A stretch of 40,624 bases of DNA, taken from Gammaproteobacteria bacterium. GTDB lineage: Bacteria; Pseudomonadota; Gammaproteobacteria; UBA4575. The notes beneath the pieces are model-generated. The model made no database searches, had not been told where the DNA came from, and saw only the letters and a program-made list of their open reading frames with translations. This document shows, in pieces, positions 1 to 10,018 of this stretch (its first letter is position 1; each line of letters begins with the position of its first letter). Where the stretch lies: the NCBI GenBank assembly GCA_026706595.1, contig JAPOYL010000030.1:1-40624 (forward strand), in the 5' to 3' direction. The position numbers and the translations under genes are program-made.

Positions 1-594
1 ATTGTCAAGATTTCCGGTACGGACGTGGATTCAAAATTGAAGTTCGAATCCGGCGTGCACCGGGTGCAGCGCGTGCCGGTCACCGAATCACAGGGACGTA
101 TCCACACCTCTGCGGCCACCATTGCAATCATGCCGGAGGTCAGTGAAATCGACGATGTCGAGATTGACAATGCCGACTTGCGCATCGACATATTCCGGGC
201 TTCCGGTGCAGGCGGCCAGCATGTCAACAAGACGGACTCCGCCATTCGCATCACGCACCTTCCAAGCGGCATCGTGGTGGAATGCCAGGATGAGAGGTCA
301 CAGCACAAGAACCGTGCGCGTGCCATGTCGCTGCTCAGCGCACGACTGCTGGACCAAGAACGAAAAAAACAGTTCGAACAGCAGGCCGAAACCCGTCGCA
401 GCCTGGTCGGCAGCGGCGATCGTTCGGAACGCATCCGCACCTACAATTTTCCGCAGGGCCGTATCACGGACCACCGGATCGGCCTGACCCTGTACAAGCT
501 GGATGAAATGATGCAGGGCGACATGGACCCGGTGATCCAGCCATTGCGAAACGAGTATCAGGCCGACCAGCTCGCGACCCTGGGCGAACCGTAA
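1..594 (+). CDS. prfA: Peptide chain release factor 1 (RF1), C-terminal part
   Basis: The window opens inside this gene; 197 codons remain of roughly 360 in a full RF1, so the N-terminal domain and most of the PAS/PVT tripeptide-anticodon domain are missing. RF1 recognises UAA and UAG in the ribosomal A site and triggers release of the finished peptide. The catalytic GGQ motif is present (codons at 211-219) in the context [13 protein letters not shown], followed by the conserved [11 protein letters not shown] segment. The glutamine of GGQ is the residue methylated by PrmC, whose gene follows 12 bp downstream, the usual prfA-prmC arrangement. RF1 rather than RF2 is inferred from that neighbour and from the RSQHKN context; the anticodon loop that would decide it lies outside the window. 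Confidence 0.96.
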   Translation: MVKISGTDVDSKLKFESGVHRVQRVPVTESQGRIHTSAATIAIMPEVSEIDDVEIDNADLRIDIFRASGAGGQHVNKTDSAIRITHLPSGIVVECQDERSQHKNRARAMSLLSARLLDQERKKQFEQQAETRRSLVGSGDRSERIRTYNFPQGRITDHRIGLTLYKLDEMMQGDMDPVIQPLRNEYQADQLATLGEP

Positions 595-606
595 CACCCT
601 TTGGCG

Positions 607-1464
607 ATGACGCGTCAGCAGGCGGTGGATTTTGCAGCGGCCAGGCTGGTACAAGTCTGCGACAACCCGCGACTCGATGCACAGCTCCTGGTCTGCCACG
701 CATGTGACATTGAACACGCCGGCCTATTCGCCCATCCCGAGACCCCACTGTCTCGCAGTGAAGAAAGCCGGTTCAGGTCCTGCTGTTCAAGCCGGCTTCT
801 GGGTACACCCCTTGCCCATATTTCGGGCAAAAAGGAATTCTGGTCGCTGGAATTCATCGTCAATGAACACGTGCTGATCCCCAGACCCGAAACGGAGTTG
901 CTGGTGGAGACCGTGCTGCAGTGCATCGCCGAGAAGAAGGGTGTGAAAATCCTTGATCTGGGCACCGGATGCGGAGCCATTGCCGTCGCCATTGCCAAGG
1001 AACGCCGCGACTGCACGGTGGTGGCCGCAGATATTTCCACCCCGGCCCTGAAGGTGGCACGCATGAACGCGAAACGCCATGGCACAGACATCCTTTTCAT
1101 CCACAGCGACTGGTACGAGAACATGGGGCACCACCGATTTGACGTGATCGTATCCAACCCGCCGTACATCGCAGAGGAGGACCCGGACCTGGATGCTCAC
1201 GTGGCACAGTTTGAACCGGACCTGGCGCTCATCAGTGGGGAATCCGGACTGGAGGCCCTGGAGCGGATCATCGGCCAGGCGGGCCGACACCTGGCCCCGG
1301 GCGGACACATCGTGCTCGAACATGGCTTCAGGCAGGGACAAAAAACCCGTCGACTGCTCCAGCAGCACGGCTTCATGAAGGTTCGCACCTGCCAGGACCT
1401 CGCGGGACAGGATCGTGTCAGTTGCGCGCGTTTTGGAGCCGGCCGAGTGCAGCACAGCCCCTGA
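607..1464 (+). CDS. prmC: Release factor glutamine methyltransferase PrmC (HemK)
   Basis: PrmC transfers a methyl group from S-adenosylmethionine to the glutamine of the GGQ motif in RF1 and RF2, which speeds peptide release. The protein of about 285 residues has an N-terminal helical domain and a Rossmann methyltransferase domain. The SAM-binding loop DLGTGCG lies near residues 117-123 and the signature NPPY, which holds the target glutamine, is at 184-187 followed by IAEEDPDL. I chose the ATG at 607; a TTG two codons upstream at 601 is an alternative, and neither has a clear ribosome binding site, as expected if translation is coupled to prfA ending at 594. The gene converges on gatB with only two bases between the stop codons, and I see no terminator there. 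Confidence 0.95.
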   Translation: MTRQQAVDFAAARLVQVCDNPRLDAQLLVCHACDIEHAGLFAHPETPLSRSEESRFRSCCSSRLLGTPLAHISGKKEFWSLEFIVNEHVLIPRPETELLVETVLQCIAEKKGVKILDLGTGCGAIAVAIAKERRDCTVVAADISTPALKVARMNAKRHGTDILFIHSDWYENMGHHRFDVIVSNPPYIAEEDPDLDAHVAQFEPDLALISGESGLEALERIIGQAGRHLAPGGHIVLEHGFRQGQKTRRLLQQHGFMKVRTCQDLAGQDRVSCARFGAGRVQHSP

Positions 1465-1466
1465 GA

Positions 1467-2903
1467 CTACTTCAGCTTTTTCCTCAGCAGGCCATTGACC
1501 TGTTTCGGGTTGGCCTTTCCCTGGGACAACTTCATGACGCGGCCCACAAAAAAACCGAACACCTTGTCCTTGCCCGAGCGGAACTGCTCCACCTGTTCCG
1601 GGTTGTCCTGCAGGACCTGATCCACCAGCCTCTCTATTTCCGAGTCATCGGTAATCTGCCTGAGGCCGCGGGATTCGATGATCGTGTCTGCATCCCCCTC
1701 CCCCGTCCACATTGACCGGAAAACATCCTTGGCAATCTTGCCGGAGATGGTGCCGTCTTCGATACGGTTCAGAAGGCCTGCAAGCATCGTGCTTGAGACC
1801 GGGCTTTCGGTAATCTCAATATGGTCCTGGTTCAGGGCTGCGCTGAGTTCGCCGGTGATCCAGTTGACCACCAGCTTGGCCTTGGCATCCGTATGCCGTG
1901 CGGTGTGCTCGAAGTACTCGGCCAGTTCGCGGCTTGTGGCCAGGGTTTCTGCATCATGGGCATCGAGCCCGTATTGCGTGCAAAAGCGTGTAGCTTTTTC
2001 CGATGGCAACTCGGGCAACTGTCCCCGGATGGCTTCCACCATGTCCTGCGGGATGACCACGGGCAGCAGGTCGGGGTCGGGAAAATAGCGGTAGTCGTTG
2101 GCCTCTTCCTTGCTTCTCATCGAGCGTGTTTCGCCGGTGACGTCATCATACAGTCGCGTCTCCTGTGCGATCTCGCCACCATCCTCGAGCACCGCAGTCT
2201 GTCGCCCGATTTCAAAATCGATGGCCCGTTCCACAAACCGGAATGAGTTCAGGTTCTTGATCTCCGTGCGCGTGCCGTAGCCTGCATCACCCGCAGGCCG
2301 TATGGACACATTGGCATCGCATCGAAACGAGCCTTCCTGCATGTTGCCGTCTGAAATCCCCAGGTAACGCACGATCGAATGGATCTTTTTCATGTACAGG
2401 ATGGCCTCTTTTGCAGAACGCATGTCGGGCTCCGAAACGACCTCGATCAGCGGCGTACCGGCACGGTTGAGGTCGACCCCAGTGAACTCGTCGAACTCCT
2501 CGTGCAGTGATTTTCCGGCATCCTCTTCCAGGTGTGCACGCGTGATCCCGATGACCTTCTGCACCCCGTCGTCCAGGGTGATTTCCAGCCGGCCGTGCTC
2601 GACGATGGGCAGCTCGTACTGGCTGATTTGATAACCCTTGGGCAGGTCGGGGTAAAAATAATTTTTTCGGGCAAAGACACTGTGTTGCGCAATCGTGGCA
2701 TCGATGGCAAGGCCAAACATGACGGCCATGCGCACCGCTTCAAGGTTCAGCACCGGCAGCACACCGGGCAGGCCAAGGTCCACTGCGCACGCTTGGGTAT
2801 TGGGCTCGGCCCCGAAAGCCGTGGAAGCCGCGGAGAAAATCTTGCTCTGCGTTGCCAGTTGCACATGAATCTCCAGCCCGATTACCGCCTCCCACCGGAT
2901 CAT
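1467..2903 (-). CDS. gatB: Asp-tRNA(Asn)/Glu-tRNA(Gln) amidotransferase subunit B
   Basis: GatB binds the misacylated tRNA and activates its Glu or Asp side chain with ATP, so that ammonia delivered from GatA converts Glu-tRNA(Gln) to Gln-tRNA(Gln). The 478-residue protein starts with the conserved [13 protein letters not shown] and contains the [15 protein letters not shown] and LEEDAGKS family motifs, followed by the C-terminal YqeY-like tail that contacts tRNA. The reading frame is open further upstream to 2939, but the ATG at 2903 is preferred. It overlaps the gatA stop as ATGA, has GGGGAG just upstream, and begins where the family normally begins. Last gene of the gatCAB operon. Confidence 0.97.
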   Translation of the reverse strand: MIRWEAVIGLEIHVQLATQSKIFSAASTAFGAEPNTQACAVDLGLPGVLPVLNLEAVRMAVMFGLAIDATIAQHSVFARKNYFYPDLPKGYQISQYELPIVEHGRLEITLDDGVQKVIGITRAHLEEDAGKSLHEEFDEFTGVDLNRAGTPLIEVVSEPDMRSAKEAILYMKKIHSIVRYLGISDGNMQEGSFRCDANVSIRPAGDAGYGTRTEIKNLNSFRFVERAIDFEIGRQTAVLEDGGEIAQETRLYDDVTGETRSMRSKEEANDYRYFPDPDLLPVVIPQDMVEAIRGQLPELPSEKATRFCTQYGLDAHDAETLATSRELAEYFEHTARHTDAKAKLVVNWITGELSAALNQDHIEITESPVSSTMLAGLLNRIEDGTISGKIAKDVFRSMWTGEGDADTIIESRGLRQITDDSEIERLVDQVLQDNPEQVEQFRSGKDKVFGFFVGRVMKLSQGKANPKQVNGLLRKKLK

Positions 2904-4369
2904 TCGTCGACACTCCCCTGCGCAAACCCGGGAGGACACTGCCGGTGCCAGTCCGTTGCCAGTTGGTACTGGTGGGCGAAATTCAGCAGCCTGTCTTCGG
3001 TGAGATAGTTGCCAATCAACTGCATGCCAACGGGTAGCCCCTCATGCATGCCGCATGGAACCGAGATGGCCGGCAGGCCGGCCAGGTTGACCGAGATGGT
3101 ATAGATGTCCGACAGGTACATGGTCACCGGGTCGTCTGTCTTTTCGCCGATCCTGAACGCGGGCTCCGGTGCCGTCGGCCCCAGGATGAAATCGACCGTC
3201 TCGAATGCCTTGCTGAAATCCGTGCTGATCAGGCGACGAATCTGCTGCGCCTTCAGGTAGTAGGCATCGTAATAGCCCGCGGACAATGCATAGGTCCCGA
3301 TCATGATACGGCGTTTGACTTCCGTACCGAAACCCTCGCTTCGACTGCGGCGGTACAGGTCATGCAAATCCTTTGGCGCCTTGCAGCGGTGTCCGAACCG
3401 GATGCCGTCAAAACGCGACAGGTTCGAGGAACATTCCGCCGTGGCAATCACGTAGTAGGCAGGAATCGCCAGTTCCGTGTTCGGCAAGCGGATGGGTTGG
3501 ATGATGCACCCCTGCCCTTCGGCCCAGTCGATGGCCTGCGCCATGATGTCCTGCACCTCGGGCTTCAGGCCGGCGCCGAAATATTCATCGGGGATACCGA
3601 TCACACGCCCTTGAAGAGGCTGGTCCAGAGCTTGCGTATAGGCCGGTACGGGCTCATCCATGCTGGTGGAATCCCGGCTGTCGAAGCCGGCCATTGCCTG
3701 CAGCAGGTAGGCACAGTCTTGCGCCGACTTCGCCAAAGGACCGGCCTGATCCAGGCTCGATGCATACGCGATCATGCCGTAACGCGATACGCGGCCATAG
3801 GTGGGTTTCAGCCCCGTGATCCCGCACAACGCGGCCGGCTGGCGGATCGATCCACCGGTATCGGTGCCGGTTGCAAGCGGGACCAGGCGTGCAGCCACAG
3901 CCGCCGCCGAGCCGCCGGATGAACCTCCCGGCACATGCCCCGGGTTCCAGGGATTTTTCACCGGTCCGAAGTAGCTGTTCTCATTGGATGAGCCCATCGC
4001 AAACTCGTCCATGTTGGTCTTGCCCAAAACCACACATCCGGCTTGCCCAAGCTTTTGCACCACGGTCGCATCGTAGGGTGCGACGAACTGGTCCAGCATT
4101 CTGGAGCCACACGATGTCCTGGTCCCGTCCATGCAGAAGATGTCCTTGTGAGCCAGGGGTATGCCGGTCAGCGGGCCATGCTTTTTTTCCTTGATCAGCT
4201 GGTCGGCCCGGCGCGCCTGTACAATCGCGGATTCGTCCATTTCCGTGATGAAGGCATTGAGTTCCCCGTGGGCCTGCATGCGATGCAGGAAATGCCGGGT
4301 GAGTTCCACGCTGGAGAATTCCCCGTGGTCCAAGCCTGCTGCAAGCTGTGAAACGGAAAGGTTTTCCAT
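2900..4369 (-). CDS. gatA: Glutamyl-tRNA(Gln) amidotransferase subunit A
   Basis: GatA is the amidase-signature subunit that hydrolyses glutamine and channels ammonia to GatB. From the ATG at 4369 the protein has 489 residues. The Ser-cisSer-Lys triad is complete: Lys75 in [10 protein letters not shown], Ser150 in [13 protein letters not shown] and the nucleophile Ser174 in [13 protein letters not shown], each four positions before the residues known for Staphylococcus GatA (79, 154, 178). A TTG at 4405 would add 12 residues, but homologues align from the ATG. The gene lies 40 bp after gatC and overlaps gatB by four bases. Confidence 0.97.
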   Translation of the reverse strand: MENLSVSQLAAGLDHGEFSSVELTRHFLHRMQAHGELNAFITEMDESAIVQARRADQLIKEKKHGPLTGIPLAHKDIFCMDGTRTSCGSRMLDQFVAPYDATVVQKLGQAGCVVLGKTNMDEFAMGSSNENSYFGPVKNPWNPGHVPGGSSGGSAAAVAARLVPLATGTDTGGSIRQPAALCGITGLKPTYGRVSRYGMIAYASSLDQAGPLAKSAQDCAYLLQAMAGFDSRDSTSMDEPVPAYTQALDQPLQGRVIGIPDEYFGAGLKPEVQDIMAQAIDWAEGQGCIIQPIRLPNTELAIPAYYVIATAECSSNLSRFDGIRFGHRCKAPKDLHDLYRRSRSEGFGTEVKRRIMIGTYALSAGYYDAYYLKAQQIRRLISTDFSKAFETVDFILGPTAPEPAFRIGEKTDDPVTMYLSDIYTISVNLAGLPAISVPCGMHEGLPVGMQLIGNYLTEDRLLNFAHQYQLATDWHRQCPPGFAQGSVDE

Positions 4370-4409
4370 CGGTTTGGCTGTGGGTCCCTGTGCTAACCCG
4401 GACAAAAAG

Positions 4410-4697
4410 CTATTCGATCACTTTGGGCACCAGGTACAGACCCTTGTCGGTACGGGGTGCGATGGTCTGGAATTTTTCGCGCTGGTCCGTTTCAGTGACC
4501 TTGTCTTCGCGCAGACGCTGGACGACATCAAGGGGATGCGCCATCGGCACAACTTCCCGGGTGTCCACCTGGTTCATCTGCTGCACCCAGGCCAGAATTT
4601 TTGACAAGTCTGCGGCATATTGCCTGGCCTGCTCTTCATCGACATGCAGTCTGGCCAGATGGCTGATGTTGAGAACTTCCTCGAGCGATATGGACAT
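4410..4697 (-). CDS. gatC: Glutamyl-tRNA(Gln) amidotransferase subunit C
   Basis: GatC is a small protein that wraps around GatA and GatB and stabilises the complex. This 95-residue product has the normal length and the family signature: [19 protein letters not shown] at the N-terminus, a central [16 protein letters not shown], and a C-terminal [16 protein letters not shown]. It starts at an ATG (complement of 4695-4697). It is the first gene of gatCAB, transcribed away from mreB, so the 171 bp between them should carry two divergent promoters. Confidence 0.95.
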   Translation of the reverse strand: MSISLEEVLNISHLARLHVDEEQARQYAADLSKILAWVQQMNQVDTREVVPMAHPLDVVQRLREDKVTETDQREKFQTIAPRTDKGLYLVPKVIE

Positions 4698-5912
<1,215 letters not shown>

Positions 5913-6020
5913 CGCAGCACGCCGCCGAAGCCTGCCAACATGCGGCGGACAACACTGATGTCTGCTATCATCAAGCCCTGAAAATCCGGCGTACTGGCCT
6001 GTCGTTCAGGGGAGGTTGCC

Positions 6021-6887
6021 ATCAAGCCGCTGTTTGTCCTTAGCCCGTCCGCATCTGCAAAACTGATCCTCCTGGCCATGCTGTCTGTCGGCATGATGGT
6101 CACTGACTACCACTACAACCACCTGGGTGTCTTGCGCTCTGGCATCAGCGTGGTGGTGTACCCCATCAAGTACGTGGCCTCCCTGCCGGCAAGAATCTAC
6201 AACGCGGGCTCGGAATCCCTGTCCAGCCGCAAAAAACTGCTGGACGAAAACAGCCGGTTGCGCACGAACCATATTCTGCTTGGGCTGGAGCTGCAGAAAC
6301 TGGCGGTGCTAGAGCAGGAAAACGTGCGATTGCGCGAGCTTTTGTCATCCGCCAGGCAACTCCAGGAAGAACAGATACTGATTGCAGAATTACTGTCGAT
6401 CGATCTCGACCCGTACCGTCAACGCATTGTCCTGAACAAGGGGACACAGGACGGCGTGTACGAGGGTCAACCCCTGCTGGGGGCCAATGGGATCATTGGC
6501 CAGGTGGACAAGGCAGGGCCGGTCAGTTCGATCGCAATCCTGATATCGGACCCCAACCATGCCCTGCTGGGCGTTATCGCCCGCAGTGGTCAGCGCAGCC
6601 TGGTGGTAGGCACCGGGAGCAATGACAGGCTGGAACTTCGGCATCTCGTGAACACCACGGACATACAGGTCGGCGACCTGATCACGACTTCAGGCCTGGA
6701 CGGGCGCTATCCCCCCGATTACCCGGTTGCAGAGATTACCAGCATCCAGCCGATTGCCGGCGAGGCCTTCGTGAAAGTCGAGGCCAGACCCCTGACGAAC
6801 CTCAGCACCATCCGGGAGACCCTGTTGCTGCGCAACGGTGAAGAGCAATTCCCGAAAACGGCTGAAACCCATGCGGAAGCCCGATGA
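6021..6887 (+). CDS. mreC: Rod shape-determining protein MreC, apparent AUC start
   Basis: MreC is a bitopic inner-membrane protein whose periplasmic beta domains link MreB to the wall synthases. The product has a membrane helix near residues 14-31 (KLILLAMLSVGMM), a leucine-rich coiled coil around residues 70-115 (LLDENSRLR, LEQENVRLRELL) and the C-terminal beta-barrel domain with GANGIIGQVDKAGP. No ATG, GTG or TTG in frame lies upstream of the ATG at 6078, which would remove half of the membrane helix. Reading from the ATC at 6021 gives (M)KPLFVLSPSASAKLILL, which matches from memory the E. coli start MKPIFSRGPSLQIRLIL. A strong Shine-Dalgarno AGGGGAGG (6008-6015) lies five bases before that ATC. 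A CTG at 5994 is the only other upstream option. The product would have 288 residues. The stop overlaps mreD as ATGA. Confidence 0.9.
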   Translation: MKPLFVLSPSASAKLILLAMLSVGMMVTDYHYNHLGVLRSGISVVVYPIKYVASLPARIYNAGSESLSSRKKLLDENSRLRTNHILLGLELQKLAVLEQENVRLRELLSSARQLQEEQILIAELLSIDLDPYRQRIVLNKGTQDGVYEGQPLLGANGIIGQVDKAGPVSSIAILISDPNHALLGVIARSGQRSLVVGTGSNDRLELRHLVNTTDIQVGDLITTSGLDGRYPPDYPVAEITSIQPIAGEAFVKVEARPLTNLSTIRETLLLRNGEEQFPKTAETHAEAR

Positions 6888-7363
6888 GCCGTAAGGTTTC
6901 ACCCATATTCTATGCCATTTCCGGCACGCTGCTGGCCGCCCTGATACTGATGCTGATCCCGCTGCCGGACTGGGCCGGCCCCTGGCGCCCGGACTGGCTG
7001 GCCATCACGCTGATCTACTGGGCCATGGCCCGGCCCGAACATCTGGGCGTGGGAATCGCATGGCTGCTCGGTCTCCTGGTCGACGTCGTGTACGGCACGC
7101 TGCTGGGACAGTACGCCCTGGGCTTTGCCATCCTCGCCTTTATCACAATCCGGTTTCACACCCGGGCCCGCAATTACCCGATACACCAGCAAGCCATGTT
7201 TGTAGGTGTCACCCTGTTGCCCTACATGAGCATATTGCTCTGGATCCAAGGCATTCAGGGAGAAGATCCCAAATCGTGGACCTACTGGGCACCCGTGCTT
7301 ACCAGCATGCTGATGTGGCCGATCGTCTACAAGGTGTTGCGCGCTGTCAGAAAAGCCAGCTAA
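6884..7363 (+). CDS. mreD: Rod shape-determining protein MreD
   Basis: MreD is a small polytopic inner-membrane protein of the elongasome that works with MreC. The 159-residue product is hydrophobic, with about five membrane segments: LLAALILMLIPL near the N-terminus, LAITLIYWAM, IAWLLGLLVDVVYGTLLGQ, ALGFAILAFITIRF, and a C-terminal pair around LLPYMSILLWI and LTSMLMWPIVY. The segment GLLVDVVYGTLLGQYALGF is the conserved family core. Its ATG overlaps the mreC stop codon (ATGA), indicating translational coupling. The usual downstream partners mrdA and rodA do not follow; a convergent chaN-like gene does. Confidence 0.94.
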   Translation: MSRKVSPIFYAISGTLLAALILMLIPLPDWAGPWRPDWLAITLIYWAMARPEHLGVGIAWLLGLLVDVVYGTLLGQYALGFAILAFITIRFHTRARNYPIHQQAMFVGVTLLPYMSILLWIQGIQGEDPKSWTYWAPVLTSMLMWPIVYKVLRAVRKAS

Positions 7364-7421
7364 GCCAAGCGCCTGAGGCCGCCGTTCCCGGCGCACATGC
7401 CGCGAAGGGCGTATCTCCTCT

Positions 7422-8414
7422 TTATTCGGTGTCTTGCCCGCGCAAATTCTGCAACTGGTGCCTGAACTTCTCACAAGGATCCTCACGTGTGTGGTTGGGA
7501 GTGAAATACAAAATGTCGTACGCGTTGCTTGTGCCTTGCAAGTAATCCTCGGGCTCGAGTGTATCGGCATGCACCGGGTGCAGTGCAACCGACAGCAGGG
7601 AATCGCAGTGGCAGGCATTGCGTAGCTGTACCGGTACGGCATAGTCATTGCGTACGTGGCCGCGGCCTGCGACCAGCACTGCAGGGACCGGGCTGTTCGC
7701 CAGGGCCGAGGTCATGGCGCGATCCCTTTGCAATTGTGCCTCGACCATGAACGGAAGGTGTGCAGCATCAACATACCCGCAATGGGATTCGGCAATTTCC
7801 TGCTCCAGTTTCCCAAGGCCGTGCTCCGGAATCGAATACCGTGCGCTCAACTCCTGGCGCCAGTCCTGCCCGTTCGCCTCGATCCGAGCATGCAGGGTCT
7901 CGCGTTTCACATTGCCTGCCACAAGCTGCAGGCCATGGTCTACCACGCTCTGCAAAAGGGGCGTGTAGAGGTCCCATGGCCAACGTTGATCCTGTGCTGC
8001 AGCCTGCTGCTGCAACAGCTTGAGGTCCGTCCAGAAGGCCGGCTGGTTCTGCCAGGCCTCCTGCGCCAGCATTTCCATGACAACTGCGGGCTTTTGGCCA
8101 GCAACTGCCAGCCAGTTCAGTACCTGCGCCTGCACGCGGTGGTGATCGGGATTGTCATGGGTTTCTCCCAGTAAAATGAACTTGGAGTCCAGCACCGCGG
8201 CATGCAGTTGCTGTTCCGATATCCAGCGGCTTTTCCGCGTGTCCCAGATTTTCCCCACCAGCGCATGATCTTGATAAAAGGCGGACTGCCAGTCCCGGGC
8301 ATGGGCAGGATTTACGGAGAACAGCAGGCAACATGCAGGCAGCAGGTACCTGCAGATGCGATATGCCAAACGGCGAGTTGCCGTTACACTGTCGGGAATG
8401 GAAATAGAAATCAT
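7422..8414 (-). CDS. ChaN-like haem-binding/Tiki-superfamily lipoprotein-type protein
   Basis: The 330-residue product matches the ChaN/DUF399 family of exported haem-binding, Tiki-like proteins, suggested to act in iron uptake. A signal peptide is visible (RRLAYRICRYLLPACCLLF then NPAHA before the mature RDWQS). Family motifs are LLGETHDNPDHHRVQ near the N-terminus and VLVAGRGHVRNDYAVP near the C-terminus, both with conserved His/Glu residues. Two cysteines lie in the signal region, but I see no clear lipobox. I took the ATG at 8414. A TTG at 8420 or a TTG at 8369 is also possible; the last avoids a 17-bp overlap with rnd, which is transcribed the other way. Substrate and role are inferred from the family only. 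Confidence 0.85.
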   Translation of the reverse strand: MISISIPDSVTATRRLAYRICRYLLPACCLLFSVNPAHARDWQSAFYQDHALVGKIWDTRKSRWISEQQLHAAVLDSKFILLGETHDNPDHHRVQAQVLNWLAVAGQKPAVVMEMLAQEAWQNQPAFWTDLKLLQQQAAAQDQRWPWDLYTPLLQSVVDHGLQLVAGNVKRETLHARIEANGQDWRQELSARYSIPEHGLGKLEQEIAESHCGYVDAAHLPFMVEAQLQRDRAMTSALANSPVPAVLVAGRGHVRNDYAVPVQLRNACHCDSLLSVALHPVHADTLEPEDYLQGTSNAYDILYFTPNHTREDPCEKFRHQLQNLRGQDTE

Positions 8415-9501
8415 CGACAATCTGGATCAGTTGGAGGCCTTTTGTGCACATGCTGTCAGCCAGGACTGGGTTTGCGCCGATACCGAATTCATGCGCGAAG
8501 ACACGTACTACCCCAAGCTATGTTTGGTACAAATCGCCACGCAAACCCGGATCGTTTGTATCGACACGCTCATCATAAATGACTTGTCGGTGCTGAATCA
8601 GCTTTTTACCTCGAAAACCATCACGAAAGTTTTCCACGCGGCCCGCCAGGATCTCGAAATCCTGTTCATGGTCAACGAGGAAATCCCGTATCCCGTCTTC
8701 GATACGCAGATTGCAGCCAGCGCCCTGGGCTATGGTGACCAGATCAGCTATGCACAGCTGGTCGACGAATTGTGTGGCGTGCAGCTCGACAAGTCCCTGT
8801 CCCGTACAGTCTGGACCACGCGCCCCTTGCCCGACAAGGCCATCCAGTACGCCGCCAATGATGTGCGGTATCTGTCGCAGGCCTACACGCTGTTGAAAAA
8901 GGAACTCAAGGACAAAGGGCGGACCCACTGGGTGGAAAGCGAATGCCAGAACCTGAATGACATGAACAAATACAAACCGGATACCCACAATTTGTGGAAA
9001 TCGGTGAAAGGGGCCCGAAAACTGTCGTCGAAACAGTCGAATGTTCTCAGGTGGCTTGCCCGTTGGCGAGACCACGAGGCCATGCAGCAAAACAGGCCAA
9101 GGCAATGGATCATGCGGGATGAGACGTTGCATGAGCTTGCAGTCAAGCAACCCACCAGCACCGCATCCCTGGCACGGGTAGAACTGCTGACCCGAAAACA
9201 GCGGGGTCGGTATGCCGGCAAGCTGCTCGATTGCATGGACAGGGCCATGCAAACACGCAAGGAGGACTGGCCGGAGGTGATCGCAAAACCCGTCCTGTCA
9301 CGTCAACAGCGCAAACTGCTCAAACAGGTAAAGGCATTCGTGCGCGAACGCGCCGATCAACTCGGCATCACACCCAACTTCCTGGCCACCCGCAGCATGC
9401 TGGAAACGCTGGTCTGCGAACCGGAAGAATTGTCCAATCTGACGAGCTGGCGTTTGGACCTGATCGGCAATGATCTGAAACAGCTCCTGCAAGAAGAATG
9501 A
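8398..9501 (+). CDS. rnd: Ribonuclease D
   Basis: RNase D is a 3'-to-5' exoribonuclease that trims tRNA precursors and other small structured RNAs. The 367-residue product has the DEDD exonuclease motifs in order: CADTEFMRE (Asp and Glu), FHAARQDLEIL (Asp) and YAANDVRYL (Tyr and Asp, the DEDDy type). Helical HRDC-type domains follow, around SSKQSNVLRWLARWRDHEA and QLGITPNFLATRSMLE. The ATG at 8398 starts the family's conserved MEIEIIDN; an ATG at 8356 would add 14 unlikely residues. The 5' end overlaps the divergent chaN-like gene, so both promoters must lie inside the neighbouring coding sequence. Confidence 0.95.
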   Translation: MEIEIIDNLDQLEAFCAHAVSQDWVCADTEFMREDTYYPKLCLVQIATQTRIVCIDTLIINDLSVLNQLFTSKTITKVFHAARQDLEILFMVNEEIPYPVFDTQIAASALGYGDQISYAQLVDELCGVQLDKSLSRTVWTTRPLPDKAIQYAANDVRYLSQAYTLLKKELKDKGRTHWVESECQNLNDMNKYKPDTHNLWKSVKGARKLSSKQSNVLRWLARWRDHEAMQQNRPRQWIMRDETLHELAVKQPTSTASLARVELLTRKQRGRYAGKLLDCMDRAMQTRKEDWPEVIAKPVLSRQQRKLLKQVKAFVRERADQLGITPNFLATRSMLETLVCEPEELSNLTSWRLDLIGNDLKQLLQEE

Positions 9502-9542
9502 TGAAAATCAAGTGTGCAAGCGGGTATACTTCGATGCTGGCA

Positions 9543-9561
9543 CAGGTTTTTTTAAAACCTG
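9543..9561. repeat. 19-bp inverted repeat between rnd and ibaG
   Basis: CAGGTTTT (9543-9550) and AAAACCTG (9554-9561) are perfect inverted arms around a TTT centre. The RNA would form an 8-bp, mostly A-U hairpin. No T-run follows, so it is a poor intrinsic terminator. It sits 30 bp before the ibaG start and 13 bp downstream of a -10-like TATACT (9525-9530), where it could be a leader hairpin or a regulator site. Confidence 0.5.
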
Positions 9562-9590
9562 GCTGAATACCGCAGGAGGCCTGTTATTTT

Positions 9591-9836
9591 ATGCACGCAG
9601 AGGAAATCAAGACCTTGATTGAAAAGGGTGTGCCTGACTCGCAAGCCATTGTCAGTGGCACTGAGGGCAAGTATGAGGCAACCGTGATCAGCGAGTGCTT
9701 TGAGGGCATGAGCATGGTCAAGGAGCACCAGCTTGTCTACTCGACGGTCAAGTCACAAATTGCCAGTGGCGCACTGCATGCGCTGAGCATCAAGACCTTT
9801 ACGCCATCGGAATGGGAGCAGCAGGCGGCCAACTGA
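9591..9836 (+). CDS. ibaG: BolA-family protein, IbaG type
   Basis: The 81-residue product is a small BolA-fold protein. The family acts with monothiol glutaredoxins in iron-sulfur cluster handling, and IbaG is the short, acid-responsive branch found in gammaproteobacteria. The segment ECFEGMSMVKEHQLVYSTVK followed by LHALSIKTFTPSEW is the family signature, with the conserved His of HALSIK. The short length and FTPSEW ending favour IbaG (YrbA) over BolA itself. AGGAGG near 9573-9578 precedes the ATG with a somewhat long spacing. In many relatives ibaG lies next to murA and the mla genes; here it stands alone after rnd. Confidence 0.85.
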   Translation: MHAEEIKTLIEKGVPDSQAIVSGTEGKYEATVISECFEGMSMVKEHQLVYSTVKSQIASGALHALSIKTFTPSEWEQQAAN

Positions 9837-9928
9837 TCAAAGTAGGTATTCCCCTCCCAAGCCAAGTGCCCACAAGTCCCGGACTCTTTCAATCAGGATA
9901 TAGAGCTTGCCATATTTTTCACGTTAGA

Positions 9929-9955
9929 TTGACAAGAACCGGTAACTGCTAAACT
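9929..9955 (+). promoter_or_regulatory. Possible sigma-70 promoter of the sulfhydrylase gene
   Basis: A perfect -35 hexamer TTGACA (9929-9934) is followed by TAAACT (9950-9955) with a 15-bp spacer, slightly short. It lies 64 bp before the ATG of the O-acetylhomoserine sulfhydrylase gene. The rest of the 182-bp gap (9837-10018) shows no recognisable SAM riboswitch or other structured leader. Confidence 0.4.
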
Positions 9956-10018
9956 ACATACCCCCATAAATTTTCAGGATCCACAGCTGTTCTTGTCTTT
10001 TTTTAAGGAAACCCGTTC

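Noticed and set aside
3044-3922. Open frame of 292 codons antisense to gatA
   Set aside because: It lies entirely within gatA, has no family motifs and is explained by the GC-rich codon pattern of the opposite strand.
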